Assembly (NCBI GenBank): GCA_032622095.1
Contig: CP136063.1
Span: forward strand, 280,979,426-281,043,425
Length of the DNA: 64,000 nt
Direction of reading: 5' to 3'
From: Siphonodentalium dalli
Taxonomy: Eukaryota; Mollusca; Scaphopoda; Gadilida; Siphonodentaliidae
Part shown: one piece after another, positions 39,440 through 51,256 of the stretch
How the letters are laid out: each line of letters begins with the position of its first letter
How positions within the stretch are numbered: position 1 is the first letter of the stretch
The notes under the pieces: generated by a model
Database searches by the model: none
What the model was told of the DNA's origin: nothing
What the model saw: only the letters and a program-made list of their open reading frames with translations
Position numbers and translations under genes: made by a program

Positions 39440-40678
39440 GAACTTGTTTTCTCTTCCTCTTCAGGAGTCGTTAAGTGTTGATTTAAAAGTGTTGACATCA
39501 GGTGCATCTACGCATAGTTCAGTGAGTTGATTCCATGTGTTTGTACAGCGTGGTACGAAGCTGTTTTTGGTTACTTTGTTGGTGTATAGGCGTTTCTGTA
39601 TTTTCTTCTTGTGGCCTCTAGATTTGGTTCCTAGAGAAGGCTCCATGGATGTGAGTATTACTTTGTCAGTTTCAGATTGAATTTTATACATCTGGATCAT
39701 GTCACTTCTTTCTCATATTCCAATTCTTTAAATTCTGGGGTGGATACTAATTTTGATGCTCTTCTCTGGACTCCTTCTATGGCTATTTTGTTCTTCCTGA
39801 GTGCTGGATTCCAAATGGATTATCCATATTCCACCATCGGTCTAACTAGGGATTTGTATAGTATTTTAGTCATGTCTTCGTCCATGTGGGTGAAAGTTCT
39901 TCTTATCATACCGATTCGTTGGTTTGCTTTATTGACACTGTTTGATATATGGTGCTCGTATGATAATTTGTTGTCAAATGTAATCCCTATGTCTTTCTCT
40001 TCTTCAGTCGTTTGTATTGCTATATCCAAGTTCCCTTCCCTCAGTGTGTAGTTGTATCCTGGATTGGTTCTGCCAATATGAAGTACTTTACATTTTGCTG
40101 CATTGAATCTGAGTAACCATTTGTTGTTGGACCAGTCTGATGGGGTATTTAAGTCGTTCTGTAATCTCTGTCTGTCTTCTTCATCTTTTATATTAGTGTA
40201 GATCTTTGTGTCGTCGGCAAATAATTTAATCTGGCAATTTATGGAGTTTTTAATGTCATTAATAAAGATTAGGAAGAGTACAGGTCCTAGTACTTACCCC
40301 TGTGGGATTCCGCTCGTGACTTCTGATGTACTGGATGTGGCTCCGCATACTCTTACGGCTTGTTTCCGGTCAGTTAAGAAGTTTTCAATCCAGTTGTGTA
40401 CATTCCCAGAGATGTTATAGCTATATAGTTTCTTCAATAATCTTCTATGTGGAACAGTGTCAAAAGCCTTTCTATAGTCCAGATATATGACGTCTATGTT
40501 TTGATCGTTTTGTATATAATTGTTAAAGTCATCCTGGACTTCAAGCAACTGTGTGACGCACGAATGTCCTGATCTAAATCCGTGTTGGTGGCTCGTAAAT
40601 AAGTTGTTTGTTTCCATGTGCTCCACTAGCTTCTCTCTGATTATTTTCTCCATGATCTTGCATACTATACTTGTCAGA
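39440..40678 (-). mobile_element. CR1/L2-like LINE, 5'-truncated
   Basis: On the minus strand: HQHGFRSGHSCVTQLLEV, VIYLDYRKAFDTVPHRRLL (RT motif A), TSGIPQG then VLGPVLFLIFINDI, KLFADDTKIY (motif C), ATKCKVLHIG-type and DIGITFDNKLSYEHHISNS. A stop follows TSGIPQG at about 40294 and more frameshifts occur downstream. It ends abruptly at 40678 where the family C element begins. Confidence 0.9.
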
Positions 40679-40897
40679 CTAAACCTACAAAATAAGTCTG
40701 TTAAGAATATAAGAAAAAAAATGATTAAAATTGTAAAAAATTGTAAAATATAATAACAAATGATGAAAAATTGTTAGGCCAATGCATTCTCTTATATATG
40801 CGAGGCGACCTATGGTCGACTCGTATATATAAGAGAATGCATTGGCACAGGGTATATGGGTTGATACAAAAATCGGACCTGGCACTGAAAGGGTTAA
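40679..40897 (-). mobile_element. Family C PAL half-element
   Basis: Mirror of 5091-5318: begins CTAAACCTACAAAATAAGTC, has PAL 40778-40846 and ends CGGACCTGGCACTGAAAGGG-TTAA. The same truncation point in both copies suggests that this is the element's real structure. Confidence 0.8.
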
Positions 40898-40924
40898 GGT
40901 ATTCGCCGAACTGGTCAGAAAAAG

Positions 40925-43410
40925 GATCTTATTATAATCACACGGCACAATCGTTTCGACGATTCTACGACCAATTCCACGATTCTGCGGCTTGACAACC
41001 ACGATGCTACGGCAGTTCAACGATTCTGCGGCCTTGTTATACGTGATATTTTGTGACAAACTTAGATAATGGGGCCTTTTACTGAATTGGGACGATAAAA
41101 GTGGGCTTCTTCTTGTATGCATTGTGTAGAGTAGACTTTGCAGGTCCACCAGGTTGACTCACGTAATACATACGAAGATGCGATCAATACATAAAATGAG
41201 TCACAATCGGCTCGGTCAAGTCTGGATAATCCGATCGAACCGCGAACCGATCGCAAAAAGTCGTTTCTTGGGCTACAAGGGGACATTAACAGTGCGAAAA
41301 TTAACATCCAACGTAAGCTTTGATAAGCATAAATGTATTATTTGTCAAATTCGTACCTCCGTTGACGCAATATTCGATTAAACTACACACAGAAATGCAG
41401 TAACAGTGTCAACTATTTGACAACGCCCCGCTTCGACCATGACAACGACGATTGTGCGACTCGTTGAACGGTAATTTTCATTTGTATACGACGTATCTGT
41501 CACTGCATGATCGGACAGCTTAGTTATGCGTGTAAGCCCATGTAGGCATATGCTGCATCAATAGATGTTTGTAACAGTACCTTCGTTGTACAATGCACAT
41601 GTCCTGGATTCAATACAGTACTGTATTTACTGATCCCCACATGTGAAGGTATAGAGACCAAGTCACATAAGAGATTTGTCGCTAAACGAGCATTCTTTAA
41701 TTTTTTGAACATGACAAAATGCCCGACTTACATGTACCTGAACATTTTCCTTCTTGGTGCACCTAGCGGCTTTGTAATTTTTGTAAAGTTGACTTGTTCA
41801 TTCGAAAATGTCACCACTTACCCTACCATAACATGAGTTATGTTAGTCATATTCTGATAAGCAGGTAGGCCCTACATATAAAGATGTCCTCGAAAAATTA
41901 TTGACCGTTTAGTTACTTTTATAAATGTGTTTGTATGAAAGTATTAGTTAAAATTCTTTATGGTTATCTAAATCTGAATGTAATGAGCAACACTTTAAAA
42001 AAAAGAAAAAAAAAAAGGGATGGATGCCAGAAAATTGCAGTAAAAACGTATACATACATAAAATAGTAGAACATTGGGTTGGTTGGTCCCGAAAGTAGCC
42101 AACATAAAAAAAATAACCTATAGGGATACGCTGATTTATGACCCCTTACCCCTGATCCCCCGGTTCGGATGCCAACTTGCCGGTATATTATTAACATGGG
42201 GTGTTTTGTTGCGGTAGTATTTTTAATTGGGTAAACTGGTGTGTGCATACTTCAAATGAGTTAAGAATTAATAGGAAATAAATGTCATAGAATTGTAATA
42301 TCTGGAGGCAAATCTTGACTGCATGAGGGAATTATATTTTAGATAACTAGATTTTAATCACAAATAAATAAATAATTATAGAATATCATTTTCACCGTTT
42401 ATAGATATATATACCTGGATGTCAAAATATGGAATTATACTCAAAACAAAATATTAAGTTTCATGTGTGGAGTTAATTTCTAACATGAAGGCGACCATTC
42501 CCAACCATCGATATCACAACGCAACTGAGAATAAGACATGTTGGCCATAAGAAAATACCGAGGCATTGTGAGTCGGCTGCTATATATATAGTTAGGCGTA
42601 CAGACAGACGGAAGGAAAGTTGGATAGGCGGAAAATTTAAATCATGTAATGTGTGGTGCACAGATATGGAAATTAAATCTGTACAGTATAGCAATATACG
42701 ATTCGACATTACTTTATTTTCCACAGCTGGCTCCAAATAAAAGAGTCTTAATCTCGTAGCCTTGAGGTCGTGTGATTCATATACGTATTCATGTCTATAG
42801 CGAGCGTGACATTCATTAGAAAACGACTTCTCGTGAGCACAAGTTAATGAAATTGCAATTGCTGGTCTCACAATCGTCGTTGTCATAGTCGACTACTCGG
42901 CGTTGTCAATTGAGTGCGATGATACCCCCACAAATATGGACACAGCGCCATCAATAACAGAACTGAGGTTAACATCAGTTGTGAAAAATCAACCAAAGAC
43001 GTATGGCTATGTTATTATTTGGTTTCCACTCAATTTTATAGGACATTATATATATTTTCTCAACTCTAAAGACGAATTTCACACAGTGATGTGTGTAAAT
43101 CCAAAACAACTGGTATATTTGTGTCAAAGATTATGTATTGTTGTGCTAACTGTCTAGTGCTGAACTCTCTACCGATTATCGAATCGAAGATCGCCGTACC
43201 CAATAGAAATATAATATGTGGTACATAACTGTCTATATTTCTGGAATTATTCATTTCTTAATATTTTTTTTCGTGTTTATCGCATCAGCCTGGTCACAGA
43301 ATCGTTAAATTACCGCAGCACCGTGGTTGTCAAGCCGCAGAATCGTGGAATTGGTCGTAGAATCGTCGAAACGATTGTGCCGTGTGATAATAATGATTAT
43401 TATAAGGATT
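40925..43410. repeat. Inverted repeat pair (~115-bp arms, 2.2 kb apart)
   Basis: ACACGGCACAATCGTTTCGA and CGATTCTACGACCAATTCC (40940-41040) are mirrored at 43310-43395. Both arms keep the same peptide frame, VVVKPQNRGIGRRIVETIV. The interval 41050-43280 shows no recognised gene; a frame at 41154-41381 ends FDKHKCIICQIRTSVDAIFD, unassigned. Confidence 0.7.
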
Positions 43411-43439
43411 ATTGAATTTAGACAAATAAATATGTTTAA

Positions 43440-43800
43440 ACTAATGTGAAGTTTGATGATGATCGGATGAGGGATGTGGTCTGTATGTACGTGTGTCAAA
43501 GGATTTAGTCGTTCAAAGAGTAAAATCCAAGTTAGTTGCCGGCACCATGTTTTTTAACGAAGTTCTGTCAAAATAGGAGGCTCCCATCTAGAGGTCACCA
43601 TGAAGAGCCATATGAAGTTTGGTGATGATAAGGATGTGAGATGCAGGCTGCAGGGTGTGCCGATGGATTCAAATTTGAAATCCAAGATGGCTGCTGGCGC
43701 CATGTTTTTTAACGAATTTCGGTCAAAATAGGAGGCTCCCATCTAGACATTACCCGAGGTCAACCCGCAGATCCATATGAAGTTTGGTCACCGGAAGTGA
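43440..43800. repeat. Family S fragment
   Basis: Two units with AAATCCAAGATGGCTGC, GGCGCCATGTTTTTTAACGA, AAAATAGGAGGCTCCCATCT and ATATGAAGTTTGGTGATGAT. Matches blocks in 47640-48145 and 55940-57025. Confidence 0.75.
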
Positions 43801-44477
43801 ATGTAGAGTGAAGACATAAAAATTTCAACTCCCACTTTTAACCAATTTTAACGTCTTAAACTATTGTATTTTATCCAAGAACATGTATATTAAGTCTGAA
43901 AAGACTTTATTTTAGCTAGGGGACGTCTTTGTTGTGAATTTTATATTGTCAGTTTATATATTTTAAGAAACTTTGAACTTTTTTACTCGCGGTCGAGCCG
44001 AGCGCACAGCCGCCATTTTGAATCCTGAATTTCTGTGAAATTTGTGGACAATCAACGAGTCAACCTCCTCCATCCAGGGAAGCTGTAAATAAATAGTGAC
44101 TTTTTTATTATAAGTGTGGTATTAATTATATCTACGTTTTAAAGTGCAATATAAACTTAACATCTGGTGTGAATGTTGTTAAGATCTCGATTTTGAGTGA
44201 AGGTGCAGCTGTGTCCAAAACAACCTGCCAGTATCCAAACTGAACTATCCAAACAAACAATCTAGTATCCAATTGAAGTTCTCCCCCTGAAGGATGAGTC
44301 AACAGACTAGACGAAGCGGCATATCTAGAGCAGCGAAAATAATGTTCACCCCCGGGAGAATTGCCTCGAGCAAACGCCCCAGCCCTGCAGGAAGAACTAT
44401 CACCACAGATTACCAACTAGATAGCAAGAAAGTAACGTGAAAGAAAGAAGGTCAAGGCAGCCATCCAACAACATACT

Positions 44478-45043
44478 GTGACACCGGGACTCAAGGGAGG
44501 TAACCTTATCCTCACATTCGCAGCCGCAGCTTATGAAATGTTCAAAAGCGTCACTCTTGAAGCCATCGAGAATTCTTCGGCGACCCTCATACCAACTGAC
44601 ACCAACGACTCGAATAGTCTCCTAATATCTATGTCAAACGCAGTTATGGACCAAGGTAAGAAGCTCTTCGTCATGAACTTCTATGACACAAACTCAAAAT
44701 AATGCTGAATGGCCGCCCAGTAGAAGTTGGAAATGTTACCACAAGATTCCTACCAGAAATCTTGGAAATCCTGGACAGGGATGAAGACCTTGCCGCCATT
44801 AATACCCGCATTAATTTATACTGTGAAGAATTCCTCACTGTATCCCAAGAGAAACCCACCCAACATGTCTCGACAGCAAACTCGTCACCTGAAAACTACC
44901 CGAACCAACCTCAGTCGATGATTACCCCGACCAGAGAGAAAGAAGTCAACACAGAAGAGACACCCGTCACTGAAGTAACCTACAACTGTACTCCTATAAC
45001 CACTTACGTGATACCTGACAATGACCACTCATTAGTTCCATAG
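44478..45043 (+). pseudogene. LINE ORF1-like, one frameshift
   Basis: First frame ends LFVMNFYDTNSK at 44702 and the next begins MLNGRPVEVGNVTTRFL, EILEILDRDEDLAAINTRI. A one-base shift at about 44698-44704 breaks what was probably one protein. The FYDT..K..LNG..V..F pattern recurs in ORF1 proteins of invertebrate LINEs (recalled, not checked); its molecular role is not known to me. Confidence 0.5.
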
Positions 45044-45154
45044 AGCATATGAGCACTCAAACACACTCATAACCCTCTGACTCACCGTACACCTGCTTAA
45101 GCTGTAAGGACCAAATCATACCAGCTGCCAGCTGGAATCTCATTTCTTGAGCTC

Positions 45155-46971
45155 ATGAACAGCTCCATGACTACTTTAAAACATATTATCGCATCAACTG
45201 ACCCGGAAACTACTACCCAGGATAGCTGTCCAGTGACCAACCATACCGCAGTAACATGGAACACCCAGCCAAACCACCCTCCTCCTACTACAGCTGCTCT
45301 ACTCGTTACAGAAGCCATCCAGGAGGTGAAAGAAGAGATGCACCCATACACATTGCTTTTATTGATGCAAAGAAGGCGTTTGGTGTCATCTGGCACGATG
45401 GCTCTTCTGTGAACTACATAAAGCAGGCATAACTGGAAACAACTGGCTCCTATTTAAAGACTGGTCTGACAATCTCAACTCGACTGTTAAATTGGGAACC
45501 CACGAATCACGCCAAATTCCCGAGCTACAGGGAGTGAGACAAGGGGCTGTGTGGTCCCTCGGCCTACAAAATCTTTATCAATGGACTACTAGAAATGCTC
45601 AACTCCAACGACCAAGGCTTCAACATTGGAGGAGTCTATCTTGGAACACCCACTGTAGCAGACGACGTCACCCTCATCTCACAAGATCCCCAAGAACTTC
45701 AAATAATGCTAAACATACTCTGCAACTATGCCAACCGAAACTGTTATCTGATTAGCGAACATAAATCAAGCATCCTCTGCATTGGCAGCAAACACCACGA
45801 CCTAAACTGGACACTCAATGGCATCAAAATGGAACCAGTCGACAAAGCCGTTCACCTGGGCATCAGAAGGGATAAGAGCTCCAGACATGGTACACGTGAG
45901 GTAGCGCGAGAAAGAGTTGCTGTGGCCAGGAAAAGCTCGTATGCCCTTCTCGGAGCCGGCTCCCATGGCCTAAATGGACTCAGCCCTAAGTACTCTGCCC
46001 ACCTCTTCCGCTACTACATACTACCTCGACTAACATACGGAATGGACGTCATTATCATAAACAAAACTGAACTACAACTACTCGCAACTTTCCACATAAA
46101 GACGGCGAAGAGAATACAGCACATCCCACAACGTGCAGCAAACTGTGCCTCACTCCTAATCCTGGGTATGGTGTCCATTGAAGCAGAAACCCACAAACAG
46201 ACATTAAAAACTTTCGGCAAAATCATTATAAAACCTGGTTCAGTGGAATGGAAATTAGAAAAAAGACAACTTATTATGAAGTCCACAGATTCTACGAGCT
46301 GGTTCTCCGAACTCACTCAGATTATCAACCTATACGACCTTCCTGAGCCGACCAACCTGTTGGAAAATCCTCTTCCAAAACATATACGCAAAAGAGTGAT
46401 CGACGAAGCTGTGAATAAACACTGGTTCAACACACTAAAAGCTGATGCCAGACCAAAATCATCTCTGACCTATCTAAACTTTGAAGACGCTCAACCAGGG
46501 AACATCCCCATCCTATTTGGGAAACATGTGGAACCAACCCATTTGCTGTTACTATATATGGCTACAATCAAACTGAAAATGGCTGCAGGAACGTATATCC
46601 TACAGAAACAGAGAGCTAGATTATCAAACTCTTCTACAACAAATATATGCCCCCTCTGTCTGAACCAAGTAGAAGACACGAAGCACTTCATATTGGACTG
46701 CAACAGCCTGGAAGCAATAAGAAGTCCCCTTCTTCAGACTATTAACGACATCATCGCAGCCGAATCACCACTGCTATTAGCACAGATCCTGATGTCCAAA
46801 AAAAGAATGCTGCAGATGATACTTGACTGCTCCAAGCTCAACATACCATCTCAACTGGCATGCCGTATCGAGGTCGCTTCCAGAGGTCTCTACTATAAAC
46901 TGCATCAACACAGACTCTGCCTCATGATTACATCCAATAAGAAGAAGCCGACTTTCCTAAACTCAGAATAG
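45155..46971 (+). pseudogene. LINE reverse transcriptase with C-terminal zinc motif, frameshifted
   Basis: AALLVTEAIQEVKEEMH (45290-45345), then motif A HIAFIDAKKAFGVIWH in another frame (45350-45400), then GVRQGAVWS, and from 45595 the 458-codon frame: NIGGVYLGTPTVADDVTLIS (motif C as VADD), thumb region, and CPLCLNQVEDTKHFILDC near residue 365. Motif A has Gly where the usual AFD has Asp. At least three frameshifts before 45595 make it non-functional, although the last 458 codons remain open. Confidence 0.85.
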
Positions 46972-47032
46972 GAACGAAACCCAGCCACTTCCGATGTTTT
47001 GTTTATATTCACCATATCATGAATCTATTCAA

Positions 47033-47492
47033 TTAACCCTTTACCCAACAGAACGGCCCTGTGCCAATGCATTCTCTTATATATGCGAGTCGACCATAGG
47101 TCGCCTTGCATATATAAGAGAATGCATTGGCTTAACACATATTAAAAATGATAAATTTGTCAAAGAATGTAGAAAAAGAATGTAGAAAAATATTATAAAA
47201 AATGTTAAAAAATGTAAGAAAAATTATAAAATTGTTAAAGAATGTAAGAAAATATGGTAAAAAATGTTAGGCCAATGCATTCTCTTATATATGCGAGGCG
47301 ACCTATGGTCGACTCGCATATATAAGAGAATGCATTGGCACAGGGCATAACTGTAACCATCACAATGTGGTCAATGAACCGGTTCCAATGATATCCATAT
47401 TTGTATGGTGTTATTGAGAGAGACCGAATATATTTTAGGCTGTTGAAGCTTTATTTGGGCGTTTTTGGCCGCTTTGTTGGGTAAAGGATTAA
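47033..47492 (+). mobile_element. Family B (TTAA) element inserted in a LINE 3' UTR
   Basis: TTAACCCTTTACCCAACAGA to GCTTTGTTGGGTAAAGGATTAA, PALs 47063-47131 and 47271-47339. The paralogous LINE copy at 37548-37555 shows the site without the element (CAACTAAGT against CAA-TTAA...TTAA-GT), which directly documents a TTAA insertion. Confidence 0.95.
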
Positions 47493-47639
47493 GTACGCAG
47501 GGTGTATATAAGCGGAGCTAACTATTCCCACAGTTAGGCAGAGTAGGGATCAACATACGCTAATAGGCGGTTCTCCTACCAAATGAGGTATCTACCAGCT
47601 AGGTAAAGGTAAAAGTAAAGTGATCGTATGATATATGTG

Positions 47640-48145
47640 ACCTTTAGTGTGTGAAAACGGAAATTGCTGACGGACGCACGGACGGACGGGCGATATCACA
47701 TGGCAATAGTTCAAACATTACTTCGTCAAGTTAAGCTGATAAATACGGACTGCATGGTGTGCCGATAGATCCAACTTTGAAATCCAAGATGGCTGACGGT
47801 GGCCATGTTTATCACAAATTTCAGAAAATAATGGCTCCGATCTAGAGGTCAGCCCGAGGTTCCATATGAAGTTTGGTGACGCTCGGATGAGGGAGGTGGC
47901 CTGTGTGGTGTGCCAAATAATTTAGTGATACAAAGAGTCAAATCCAAGATGGCCGCTGGCGGCCATGTTTTTCACAAAAATTCGGGAAAAAATTGATGGC
48001 TACCATGAAGAGGTCACATTGATGATCCAACAGCCATGAAAATTTCATAATGATCCGACCAAAGGTACATCCTGTAGCCCGTGCCAAAGGATTCAGTCAC
48101 GGCATGCAAAGCGTAATATCCAAGATGGCTGCCGGCGGCCATTAC
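47640..48145. repeat. Family S copy
   Basis: CGGACGCACGGACGGACGGG, CAAGTTAAGCTGAT, then three units with AAATCCAAGATGGCTG, GGCGGCCATGTTT and CATGAAAATTTCATAATGAT. Inverse to the 10.6-kb copy. Confidence 0.75.
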
Positions 48146-48179
48146 CGAGTAATGACAAATTCATAGATCAGCTGCATAC

Positions 48180-48500
48180 GATATACCTTTTTATCTGTCG
48201 GTTGGGAGTAAATTTGGACGTCACAAAAAATCGGAATCTATCGCAAAATACGCAATAAATTATTTGAGACTCAATGGCGCAACGATATCGAAAGCTCTTT
48301 GCGACGGACACTTTACAGTAGTTTTAAAAATGAATTAAGTTTGGAAAGATGCCTCATGATTTTTCCTCCAAGAATTACATTTTCTTTTATAAGGCTAAGA
48401 ACAGCTAAACATAGACTCCCAATTGAGACCTCTCGGTGGGAGAAGAACAAAAAGAAAGGAAAGACAACAAATAAAGAATCCCAAATATGTCGACTATGTT
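48180..48500 (+). mobile_element. LINE 3' fragment, first part
   Basis: RLRTAKHRLPIETSRWEKN, then NKESQICRLC, aligns with KLRTANHILAIEVSKCKKK and LCLAC of the LINE at 31.9 kb. It stops at the CxxC half of the zinc motif; the HF..C half reappears at 50391. Confidence 0.65.
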
Positions 48501-48890
48501 AATGGTGTTATTTTGGCCTTGTCAAACTATGTAATTGCAGATGAGGGAATATTAGTTTGGAATAGACTATAGCCTCCTAGCGGGACACACTAATAGTTGT
48601 AGTCCGAGTCCGAGCCGAGCCCAGTAAAAGGTGTAGTTGGGATTTTCAATTTCGTTTATTGTCGTTAATATAATATAATGATGAGTTTTGGTTTGTGGTA
48701 AGCTATGCCAATTACAAATAAAAGAAATTAAAAAGATAATTTGTAAGTCTTATATTTCAACTTTTATCGACATTTTTCGTTCTCCAGCACACTAAAAGTT
48801 GTAGTTGGAATCACCCGAGTCAGCCGCCGAGTCGTTAATTGTGTGCTAATTGGATTAAGTCAGTGGTGGGTCACATGAAGATCAAAGGGC
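48501..48890. other. Unassigned, with a diverged direct repeat
   Basis: ACACACTAATAGTTGTAGT (48584) and ACACTAAAAGTTGTAGT (48789), each followed by CCGAG-rich sequence, form a ~205-bp-spaced direct repeat. Otherwise nothing. Confidence 0.4.
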
Positions 48891-49856
48891 AATATTTAAG
48901 GACTTTGCTAACCCAATTTTCCCCAAATTTGATGGAGTCAAAATAAAGGTTTATGTTCACTTTTGTTAGTAATCAAAGTAACCAAACACATGAATGCAAC
49001 ATGTTAAGAGCATTATTAATGGTGGAATATTTTAGAAATACTAAATGTGAAATTTATAGAGGTTTTTAAAATCTATTTTTTCGAACCCAAAATCAATAAA
49101 CACAAAGTTCATATCAAAGAAAAAAATATGGCAATGTCTACTGAACACTGTGAAGAATGATGAACAATAAAATAATATTCATATTTATCAAGCATTCTTT
49201 GATAAAATTACTAAGAACCAATTGTTTACAAATCATTGAGTAAGTTACCTGACATCGCTTATAGTGAGGTGGAAGTTAAATGTTAACATCTGTGGACAGT
49301 GGTGTGTTGTGAATCTCTTGACAAAAGAATTGTCTAATCCCCAATCTGGTGTACCCCCATAGCCCAGAAACTAGGTCACCAATCATCCTGAGTCAGGATA
49401 AAGTACAACACTGGCTGGTCATAATCCCCATGAATCCCAACAGACTTGAGTGAACATTATCTTGACCCATCAAATTCAGTTCCCAAATAGCTTTGCTGAG
49501 CAATGAAAGCTACCATTTGTAGACAACTGCTTCCAAGCCAAAAATCTTAATAAAACTGAAGAAATGTGAGTATATCTTTATTGTTCATCATTCTTCACAT
49601 TGTTCAGTACACATACCCATATTTTTTTCTTAGATATGACCTTTGTGTTTGTTGATTTTGGGTTCGAAAAAATAAATTTTAAAAACTTCTATAAATTTCA
49701 CATTTTGAATTTCTAACATAATCTACCATGAATTATACTCTTAAAATGTAGCATCCATGGGTATGGTTACTGTGATTAGTAATAAATGTAAACATAAACC
49801 TTTATTTTGGACTCCATTAAATTTGGGGAAAATTGGGTTAGCAAAGTCCTTAATAT
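48891..49856. mobile_element. Long inverted-repeat element, ~280-bp arms
   Basis: Arms 48891-49171 and 49577-49856 share GCTAACCCAATTTTCCCCAA, AATAAAGGTTTATGTT and GAAGAATGATGAACAATAAA with indels; ~400-bp loop. No ORF. It lies between the two halves of a LINE 3' end. Confidence 0.85.
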
Positions 49857-49859
49857 AAG

Positions 49860-50390
49860 GGTAAAAACATTTAAATAATAGCAGGCGCCGATGAATGAAG
49901 AGAGATAACTCAATTCTACCTTTCTTGATCTTTCCATACCGGAAAATACAAACAATTTCCCACCCACCCTCCCGGGGCATTTCATAATCAATATTAATCA
50001 TATATATTTTTCATTCAGTGATTCACAGATCCTGCAGCCACATATTTTTCACATAATCACATATTACTGTGCCATTCTCTATAGGGGGAATCTCATTCCT
50101 CCTTTCCTCCTATAGACGATGACGTATGTGGCTGCATGTGCTGTGGCCATACGTGTACAGTCTATTATTGATATTAGTTCATGCATGTGCGTTTACAGGT
50201 ATGTGTCATTCTCCACTCGTGCCATACCTCATGGGTGAAATTTATGTTCTGCCATGGGGTATGGCATATAATTGGCACATGGCTGTATGCCACATATTAA
50301 CAAGTTTATGTTTATTCCGCATGGATCGTTCAAGAATAAATATGTCATACATATATCAATTGTTCGGTTCTCTCTTCGGCAATTTAAAAA
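49860..50390. other. Unassigned sequence
   Basis: No gene or repeat recognised; short inverted words around the GGGGGAATCTCATTCCTCC region. Confidence 0.35.
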
Positions 50391-50500
50391 AAAATGTCGG
50401 GGACGAATATCATTTCACTTTAATCTGCGAGGCATTGACCGACCAAAACTATATCACGAGCAACCGAGTAATGACAAATTCATAGACTTGCTTCAGTGAA
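50391..50500 (+). mobile_element. LINE 3' fragment, second part
   Basis: NVGDEYHFTLICEALTDQ matches the second half of the Cys motif (HGDEFHFIMNC) of the 31.9-kb LINE. It ends with a 23-bp sequence (50463-50485) that also occurs at 48144-48166, just before the first part. Confidence 0.6.
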
Positions 50501-50580
50501 GACAGAAGCACTCTGAAACATCTTGCTATATTCACGAAATTAGGATTGATTAGACTAAACAACAAACCTAGTTCATGACA

Positions 50581-51250
50581 AAGACAGCGACTACGATGAT
50601 GATGATGGTGATGGTGATGATTATGACGATAATGATGACAATGACATGCAACCGCGATAACGATGATGGCAACGGGACGACGATAGCGACCTGTCGATTA
50701 TGATGATGATTATGATGGTGTCGAAGTCGCTTCTGCTGCTGCTGATGATGATGATGATGACGTCGTCGCTGATGATGATGATGATGTCGACGTCGATGAT
50801 GATGATGTTGTCGACGTCGATGATGATGATGATGATGTTGTCGACGTCGATGATTATGATGATGTCGAAGTCGCTTCTGCTGCTGCTGATGATGATGATG
50901 TCGACATCGATGATGATGATGATGTCGACGTCGATGATGATGATGATGTTGTCGACGTCGATGATGATGATAATGATGATGCTGTCGACGTCGCTGATAT
51001 TGTCGACGATTATGATGACGACGACGATGACTATGATGATGATGATGACGAAGATAATGACTATATCCATGATGATGATGCTGCTGCTGATGACGATGGC
51101 GATGACGATGACGATGATGATGATGATGATGATGATGATAATGATGATGACGAAGATAATGACTATATCCTTGAAACATTCATGACGATCACAGCGCTAA
51201 TGATGAGATGATGATGGATATTATTATGATGATTATGACGATGATGATAG
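50581..51250. repeat. Degenerate (GAT)n/(GAC)n array with larger period
   Basis: GATGATGATG runs punctuated by GTCGACGTCGATGATG and GTCGCTTCTGCTGCTGCTG blocks. It gives long His-, Met- and Ile-rich frames on both strands, which are artefacts. Confidence 0.95.
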
Positions 51251-51256
51251 TGGTGT

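Larger units (their letters stand above)
44000..47640 (+). mobile_element. Longest LINE copy: ORF1 and RT, with (GGTAAA)n-type tail
   Basis: ORF1-like frames (44478-44702, 44702-45043) are followed by an RT frame in pieces (45155-45412, 45492-45755) and the open stretch 45595-46971. The 3' UTR carries GTGTATATAAGCGGAGCT and ends in TAGGTAAAGGTAAAAGTAAAG instead of poly-A. The 3' UTR is split by the family B element 47033-47492. The 5' start near 44000 is a guess. Confidence 0.8.

Noticed and set aside
42473-42886. 137-codon minus-strand frame
   Set aside because: No domain, no homology I recognise, AT-rich background; likely chance.
50568-51185. Long His-, Ile- or Met-rich frames
   Set aside because: Translations of the GAT/ATC triplet array; no composition or start context supports a protein.
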